Shown here: positions 59,823-64,000 of the stretch, piece after piece | Layout of the letters: every line of letters begins with the position of its first letter | Position numbering within the stretch: the stretch's first letter is position 1 | From: Nitrososphaera sp. UBA210 | Lineage (GTDB): Archaea > Thermoproteota > Nitrososphaeria > Nitrososphaerales > Nitrososphaeraceae | DNA length: 64,000 nt | Assembly (NCBI GenBank): GCA_002494895.1 | Contig: DADA01000014.1 | Coordinates: 13,481 to 77,480 of the forward strand | Direction: 5' to 3' | Notes under the pieces: model-generated | The model's database searches: none | What the model was told of the DNA's origin: nothing | What the model saw: only the letters and a program-made list of their open reading frames with translations | Position numbers and translations under genes: made by a program

Positions 59823-60029
59823 ATGCAGGTAATTAATAAGACCAGAACAATGTCTAGAAAGCGTGGGTACAAGATTGTGTTTCCGAATTCAAGATTCGAA
59901 CTGAAAGGTTTTGAGGTCCTGCTCGATTCTGGCATCCCTACCGCAGCTATGAAAGACAATTCGTACTGGATAACAGAAGCACAATACAAGCTGTTGAAAA
60001 CGAAAAAGATCAGGTTTACTATTCTTTAA
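59823..60029 (+). CDS. Small basic protein, first of an unknown pair
   Basis: 68 residues; basic, with YKIVFPNSRFELKGFEVLLDSGIPTA and YWITEAQYKLLK segments (alpha/beta). TTTTATATAG lies about 37 bases upstream. An ATG nine codons later is an alternative start. Followed after seven bases by a 106-residue gene. The two look like a fixed pair (small basic first gene, second gene beginning with TTG). No known motif. Confidence 0.58.
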   Translation: MQVINKTRTMSRKRGYKIVFPNSRFELKGFEVLLDSGIPTAAMKDNSYWITEAQYKLLKTKKIRFTIL

Positions 60030-60036
60030 GTGTCCT

Positions 60037-60357
60037 TTGAGTCCTCCACTGCCAAGCACAAGAATTGACATAATACTCCCCCGCTACTACAATGATCGCA
60101 AAAAGATTCCAATAAAGAAATTCTTAGATACCAAAAGAGAATTGGCAGACAAATTCAGTTTCTGTACTTTTCTCAAACCAACGCTCGGCGATTGGGTCGA
60201 TCCTGTAACCGGCAACGAATATCCTGATGAGGAAAATACAGGCATGTTCGTGGTAGTTCCAAAAGAACGAAGTGAAGCAGCAATGAAATTCATGGAGACC
60301 TACAAACCACGACTAAAGAAGCGATTCAGGCAAAAGGAGATTTTCATTATCTGCTGA
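60037..60357 (+). CDS. Protein of the unknown pair, second gene
   Basis: 106 residues, TTG start. Blocks RIDIILPRYYNDRKKIPIKKF, TKRELADKFSFCTFLKP, DWVDPVTGNEYPDEENTGMFVVVPKER and KKRFRQKEIFII suggest an alpha/beta fold with a conserved D-x-x-T-G-N turn. I recall similar short proteins in bacteria beside a small basic partner, but cannot name the family. Coupled to the 68-residue gene. Conserved polar residues suggest an enzyme or a nuclease-like role; this is speculation. Confidence 0.55.
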   Translation: MSPPLPSTRIDIILPRYYNDRKKIPIKKFLDTKRELADKFSFCTFLKPTLGDWVDPVTGNEYPDEENTGMFVVVPKERSEAAMKFMETYKPRLKKRFRQKEIFIIC

Positions 60358-60547
60358 GGTCGTAAGGATATAGCTACCTTCATCGCATCTTCGCAATCTA
60401 CAAGATCGTGCGAGCTTCATGGGGATTTCGGACTCTGTGTATCTCCATGCCAAACCATAGCGTTCTGGTCTACGAGTCAATCGAATCTAGCATGAGAAAG
60501 GTAATGTCTTCAAGTTTGAACGACGGCGAACGAATCAATCGACAATT

Positions 60548-60985
60548 TCAGACATGTATCCTGCATAATGCGGTAGCTTCGACCTTTACAACATCGTCCA
60601 CCATTACCGGAGAGCCATGCAGTGCAATGGGACTGAGGACTGCAAATGGGGTGTCCTTGATTGGCACTTCCGGGTGGAACATTGTCAGCCTTTCGAACAC
60701 AATCTTGGCATACCAATTATTCCGGACGCAGAGCTCTTTTTCGTCCGGGTCAAGCTCCTCAGGAGTATCTATTCTTCCAACGACCCCAGATGCGATGAAC
60801 GCATCTGACCTCTTCGCGAACAGTATCTTTGAACCACGGGACCAGTTCCGCCTTACGCCTACAAAAAGCGACCTTTGCATGAATAGCTGCGCTTCAACCT
60901 CCCGTCTAGTTATGCGCAGGATGTACGCGTCGCTAGAATCGTCCGACAAAGCGAGCCCTGTCTCTCCATCACGCCTGCCATCCAT
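60548..60985 (-). CDS. EVE/PUA-like protein (tentative)
   Basis: 145 residues. The segment SKILFAKRSDAFIASGVVGRID, YAKIVFERLTMF and PIKDTPFAVLSP resembles the EVE/ASCH branch of PUA-like folds, which bind modified nucleobases. The overlapping plus-strand frame has a Ser-rich, shadow-like composition, so I chose this one. ATG start with no clear TATA element. Fold assignment is by eye. Confidence 0.55.
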   Translation of the reverse strand: MDGRRDGETGLALSDDSSDAYILRITRREVEAQLFMQRSLFVGVRRNWSRGSKILFAKRSDAFIASGVVGRIDTPEELDPDEKELCVRNNWYAKIVFERLTMFHPEVPIKDTPFAVLSPIALHGSPVMVDDVVKVEATALCRIHV

Positions 60986-61026
60986 AAATTCATTATCGGT
61001 TCAGTCAGGAATTCTCCTCGCTGCGA

Positions 61027-61461
61027 CTAGTCGCGAATCACAATTTGAGAGTGTGAGCCGAAAAACTCGGACACTGTTCGGGGCCTGCCGTCTTTGAATA
61101 TCTCCTTTGAATAGTACCGCATGGAAAACGCCATCATTTGCTCTAACACCGGCCTCAGCGCTCTTCCCTTTTCTGTGAGGGAATACTCGATTCTAATCGG
61201 AGTTTCATTGTACACCCTGCGATCTATGATGCCGTTTCGCTGCATTTCCTTTAGCCTGAGTGACAGCGTCTTTGGGTTGATGCCCTTTATTGCGAGAAAC
61301 TCGTTGAACCTTCTCTGGCCAAGGTATATCATGTTCCGCAATATCACCGAGGTAAACTTTTTGCCAATGACCTGCGAAGTAAAATCGATGGGGCACTGCT
61401 TTATCTGATCGACAGCTGCGGGATACTCCGGAACCTCCTGGGATTCTAACTTACTTGGCAT
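61027..61461 (-). CDS. HxlR-family transcriptional regulator
   Basis: 144 residues. HxlR core: Cys23 in IKQCPIDFTSQVIGKKFTSVILRNM, FLAIKGINPKTLSLRLKEMQRNGIIDRRV as helix-turn-helix, and PIRIEYSLTEKGRAL as wing. Divergent from a VOC-family gene with an A/T-rich region (61485-61500) between them that supplies TATA elements in both directions. This suggests that it controls the VOC gene in response to a reactive aldehyde or similar signal. Confidence 0.9.
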   Translation of the reverse strand: MPSKLESQEVPEYPAAVDQIKQCPIDFTSQVIGKKFTSVILRNMIYLGQRRFNEFLAIKGINPKTLSLRLKEMQRNGIIDRRVYNETPIRIEYSLTEKGRALRPVLEQMMAFSMRYYSKEIFKDGRPRTVSEFFGSHSQIVIRD

Positions 61462-61484
61462 ATACCGACTTACGGAAACGTTAC

Positions 61485-61502
61485 CTACTGATTTTAATAT
61501 TA
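61485..61502. promoter_or_regulatory. Shared divergent TATA region (HxlR/VOC)
   Basis: GATTTTAATATTACG reads as a TATA-like element on both strands. It is about 29 bases from the HxlR ATG on the minus strand and about 40 bases from the VOC ATG on the plus strand, with an AGAGGTAAT ribosome-binding-like sequence before the latter. Confidence 0.5.
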
Positions 61503-61535
61503 CGTTTCTATAGTGGCTATACAGAGGTAATTGGA

Positions 61536-61910
61536 ATGCATACGATAGTTCATTTTGAAATAGCGGCAGACAACACAGAGAGAGCCAACAAGTTCTACAA
61601 TGGCCTGTTCGGATGGAAGCCGGAAAAAATGCCTGGTCCCATGGAATACTGGATGTTCGTCACCACGACCAACGAAAAGGGAGAGCCTACGGGCGGCGGA
61701 GGCATAATCCCAAGGCAGCAGCCACAGCAAACCATCACAAACTATATCGGAGTTGACTCGGTGGAGGAGTATTCCAAGAAGGTCGAAACGCTCGGTGGAA
61801 AGGTGAAGGTTCCAAAGACAGAAGTCCCGGGTCATGGATGGTTCGCGGTCTGTACTGACACTGAAAGCAACACGTTCGCATTGTGGGAGCAAAATAAAGC
61901 CGCCCACTGA
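61536..61910 (+). CDS. VOC-family (glyoxalase-like) protein
   Basis: 124 residues from the ATG at 61536; the upstream frame extension overlaps the regulator and is unsupported. The paired beta-alpha-beta-beta-beta modules are visible (HTIVHFEIAADNTERANKFYNGLFGWKPEKM; TNYIGVDSVEEYSKKVETLGGKVKVPKTEVPGHGWFAVCTDTESNTFALWEQN). A His at the first module start and Glu near the end serve as metal ligands in the family. Members detoxify or bind reactive small molecules. Substrate unknown; probably controlled by the divergent HxlR. Confidence 0.88.
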   Translation: MHTIVHFEIAADNTERANKFYNGLFGWKPEKMPGPMEYWMFVTTTNEKGEPTGGGGIIPRQQPQQTITNYIGVDSVEEYSKKVETLGGKVKVPKTEVPGHGWFAVCTDTESNTFALWEQNKAAH

Positions 61911-61928
61911 TTCTTTTTTTGCCGCGCA

Positions 61929-62675
61929 TTACCTGATGACGCGCACATAAACTGCAAGTCCGACCGTTCTGTAACCACCACCAGTGGGCGACTCTTCGGT
62001 GTGCGGCTCCATGAAATCTAACACGAACATATGCACACCTTCGTTCGCATGTGAAGTTGCGCTGGTTTCAAGATTGAAACTTGATTCAATAATAGTGCCA
62101 TTCACGAACTCATCCAAAGGAGTAGGAGAAAATGCAGGCAGATCCAGGGTTCTAGTGCTAAGCTGAAAATTCAGTCCTCTGATATCCGTATCATAGTCCG
62201 CGCCTTCTGCGACGCTTGATGAATATGACTCATCTTTCACCCTTAGCAGGTAAACATGCGACTTGTCAAATTCGTTTGATGCACAGAAGGCAATTGTAGT
62301 AGGTCGCAGTGATCCGATCTTCACATCGATGGGATCGAAGCTCTCGCCTGTTGCAAGATCTTCTGATTCTTCGCTTCTACAAAAATCGAGTGTTCCCATC
62401 GTGTTTCCGAATTCCCCAAGGCTTGACGCATTATCGGCAGTTACGAAGTAGATGCGCTTGTCTGATGTATCCTTGAATAGCGGTCTAGAAATTCCATCGA
62501 CTTTGGCATCTGGAATATTAAAAACGGAAGTACCATGTTCAAAGTTGCTTATGTTAGTTGGCTGAATCTCCGTTTCATCTAAGTGAACACTTCCGAAAAA
62601 CACGATGGTGATTCCTACAACAATTGACGCCGCTCCTGCAAGGAGCGCGATTAGATGCAGGCTCCGCCTGTTCAT
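61929..62675 (-). CDS. Membrane-anchored extracellular protein, unknown
   Basis: 248 residues from the ATG at 62675, with ATCCATTTACATGG about 28 bases upstream; the frame to 62795 has no promoter. N-terminal membrane anchor (about 7-28), then an extracytoplasmic beta-rich domain (GKVDGISRPLFKD-like strands, YFVTADNASSLGEFGNTMGTLDFC, VYLLRVKDES) rich in Ser, Thr and Asp. Two Cys (DFCRSE, AFCASN) may pair. No catalytic motif, no family. Confidence 0.6.
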   Translation of the reverse strand: MNRRSLHLIALLAGAASIVVGITIVFFGSVHLDETEIQPTNISNFEHGTSVFNIPDAKVDGISRPLFKDTSDKRIYFVTADNASSLGEFGNTMGTLDFCRSEESEDLATGESFDPIDVKIGSLRPTTIAFCASNEFDKSHVYLLRVKDESYSSSVAEGADYDTDIRGLNFQLSTRTLDLPAFSPTPLDEFVNGTIIESSFNLETSATSHANEGVHMFVLDFMEPHTEESPTGGGYRTVGLAVYVRVIR

Positions 62676-62867
62676 TACAATAGCTGATATTTCACCATGT
62701 AAATGGATATTGAGTTCAGTGACATTACAGGACATTACGGCTTTAGAGTCCCCCCGCAAAGTAGCCTGAAAAATGCCTAAGATCAAGAAACTCAAAAAAT
62801 TAGAGCTGTTTTACATGCAAGATCTTGTTCAAAAGTATTATATTGCTACTGGATTTCTCACCCCGAT

Positions 62868-63800
62868 ATGCAGGCAAGCGGCAGGGTTCTCGTTTGCGAT
62901 TCAATTGATCAGGCCGGGATAGACAGCATGAAGCGCTCCGGGCTTGCTGTCGATTACAAGCCAGAGATAAAGCCGGCGGAGCTAGTTTCTTCCGTCAAGG
63001 ACTACGACGTCATTATCGTCAGGAGCAGGACAAAGGTTACCAAAGAAGTCATCGACGCCGCTGCCCGCGCAAAGATAATCGCGCGCGTCGGGGTGGGGCT
63101 TGACAACATCGATGTCAATGCAGCCGAGTCAAGAAATATCAGGGTCATCAACGCTCCAGAAGCCGCCTCTACCGCTGTCGCCGAGCTGGCAATAGGCCTG
63201 ATGATCGCACTTGCACGGAGCATACCAAGAGCTGATTCTGAAGGCAAGAAAGGCAACTGGATCAAGAAGGACCTTATGGGAAGCCAATTGTCCGGCAAGT
63301 ACCTGGGAATAATTGGAGTCGGAAATATCGGCCGAAATATTGGCAGGCTCGCAAAGGCCCTTCGCATGAATCTCATCGGGTATGACCCGTACCCGATAAA
63401 CCGCGAGTTCATCAGCGAAACAGGAATGATAGTCACAGACCTCAACACGCTGCTGGAAAGCTCTGACTTTGTCACATGTCACGTGCCTTCAACTCCAGAC
63501 ACGGTAAACATGTTCAATTCGGATCGCTTTGCCAAGATGAAGCCAACTGCTTATCTGATCAACACATCAAGGGGAGAGATAATCGATGAAAAGGCGCTCT
63601 ATGAAGCGCTGAAGAGCGGCAGGCTTGCCGGCGCTGCGCTCGATGTCTTTGAAACAGAGCCTCCAACCTACAAAGAGCTCCTTGCCCTTCCAAATCTTAT
63701 CTGCACTCCGCACATTGGCGCGCAAACAAAAGAGGCGCAGTCTCTTGCGTCCACTGTCATCGCCGAAAAGGTAATCCAGATTCTCCGCGGCGTGATATAG
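62868..63800 (+). CDS. serA: D-3-phosphoglycerate dehydrogenase, short form
   Basis: 310-residue D-2-hydroxyacid dehydrogenase; the first step of serine synthesis if the annotation holds. NAD-binding GVGNIGRNIGRLAKAL near 145-160; catalytic Arg in NTSRGEIID, Glu in DVFETEPP and His in CTPHIGAQT. The ACT/regulatory domains of longer SerA are absent, so no allosteric serine site. AGTATTATATTGC is about 35 bases before the ATG. Glyoxylate or hydroxypyruvate reductase activity is an alternative. Followed by ribosomal protein L15e at 35 bases. Confidence 0.87.
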   Translation: MQASGRVLVCDSIDQAGIDSMKRSGLAVDYKPEIKPAELVSSVKDYDVIIVRSRTKVTKEVIDAAARAKIIARVGVGLDNIDVNAAESRNIRVINAPEAASTAVAELAIGLMIALARSIPRADSEGKKGNWIKKDLMGSQLSGKYLGIIGVGNIGRNIGRLAKALRMNLIGYDPYPINREFISETGMIVTDLNTLLESSDFVTCHVPSTPDTVNMFNSDRFAKMKPTAYLINTSRGEIIDEKALYEALKSGRLAGAALDVFETEPPTYKELLALPNLICTPHIGAQTKEAQSLASTVIAEKVIQILRGVI

Positions 63801-63835
63801 AATATAAGGGGCAGAATTCAGGAGAATGACGTAAC

Positions 63836-64000
63836 ATGCGCAGCTACATGGCCCAGACATGGCTAAAGATGTGGAAGACCAATTCAGACGAGCTAAAGTC
63901 CAAGGCCATTGCATGGAGGGCCGAGCCCACGATAAACAGGATTGAAAGGCCGAGCAGGCTTGACAGGGCCAGGAGGCTGGGCTACAAGGCAAAGCAAGGC
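63836..64000 (+). CDS. rpl15e: Ribosomal protein L15e, 5' part
   Basis: 55 codons to the right edge; the gene continues outside the window. IAWRAEPTINRIERPSRL and DRARRLGYKAKQG are the L15e signature (the WR-x-EPT and RLDRAR-x-LGYKAKQG blocks). The ATG is preceded by GGAGAATGAC, which includes a short upstream ATG-ACG-TAA, too short to matter. About 145-190 residues are expected in total. The short distance from serA suggests co-transcription. Confidence 0.93.
   Translation, partial: MRSYMAQTWLKMWKTNSDELKSKAIAWRAEPTINRIERPSRLDRARRLGYKAKQG

Noticed and set aside
60408..61097. Long plus-strand frame of 229 codons
   Set aside because: Antisense to the 145-residue minus-strand gene; Ser-rich and irregular composition as in shadow frames, while the minus frame has ordered domain-like structure.
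1..64000. CRISPR arrays, insertion sequences, rRNA genes, prophage
   Set aside because: No repeated spacer-like units, transposase genes, rRNA segments or phage structural genes were seen.

Overview
The window is archaeal and looks like a Nitrososphaera-type (Nitrososphaerota, formerly Thaumarchaeota) chromosome. Evidence: an archaeal GTP-to-riboflavin operon, an A-type ATP synthase cluster, TFB, archaeosine tRNA-guanine transglycosylase, an Sm-like protein, SUI1/eIF1, proteasome-type subunits, an AK6-type kinase and ribosomal protein L15e. Many genes are leaderless, with an A/T-rich TATA-like element about 25-30 bases before a start that is often TTG or GTG. A tRNA-Asp gene carries two introns outside the canonical anticodon-loop site, a habit known from this phylum. 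No ammonia-oxidation genes are present here, so the genus assignment is inference.

Layout. 1-3455: riboflavin operon ribB(partial)-ribH-arfA-amidohydrolase-arfC; the amidohydrolase sits where arfB would be expected. 3506-9326: a HerA-like ATPase with a cysteine-rich tail, then proline catabolism (P5C dehydrogenase and, convergent, proline dehydrogenase). 9400-12700: small hypotheticals, an intron-rich tRNA-Asp, a cupredoxin-like remnant, a secreted beta-helix-like protein and an HxlR regulator. 12680-17944: a divergent proteasome beta/alpha pair, a winged-helix regulator, eIF1, an HtrA-like protease, an FMN reductase and a pirin. 18146-25128: a large lineage-specific exported protein, an MscS channel, the metG-nadM-zinc ribbon operon, a Rieske protein and cysS. 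25209-34366: a bactofilin-like protein, a beta-CASP RNase, two tandem methyltransferase-like genes, ferredoxin, a TFB without zinc-ribbon cysteines, and the cluster endonuclease V-tgtA-SmAP and AK6-type kinase. 34439-39682: zinc-ribbon proteins, an RGG-rich DEAD-box helicase and a FilR1-type regulator. 39965-46951: regulators, a decayed toxin-antitoxin pair, ccdA plus a DipZ-like thioredoxin, an orphan structured RNA and pyrI. 48412-57188: ATP synthase genes (C on plus; I, K, D, B, A, E on minus), with small extra ORFs, one coupled to atpD. 57317-62675: Fic protein with a striking inverted repeat, fumarase, an unknown two-gene pair, an HxlR/VOC divergent pair. 62868-64000: serA and the start of rpl15e.

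Most of the window is ordinary core genome. The points I consider most worth checking are the doubly interrupted tRNA-Asp, the zinc-ribbon-less TFB with a palindrome in its upstream region, the structured RNA near 45948-46032, the candidate ArfB replacement, the 42-codon gene coupled to atpD, the Fic inverted repeat and the unknown gene pair at 59823-60357. I saw no CRISPR array, insertion sequence or prophage.
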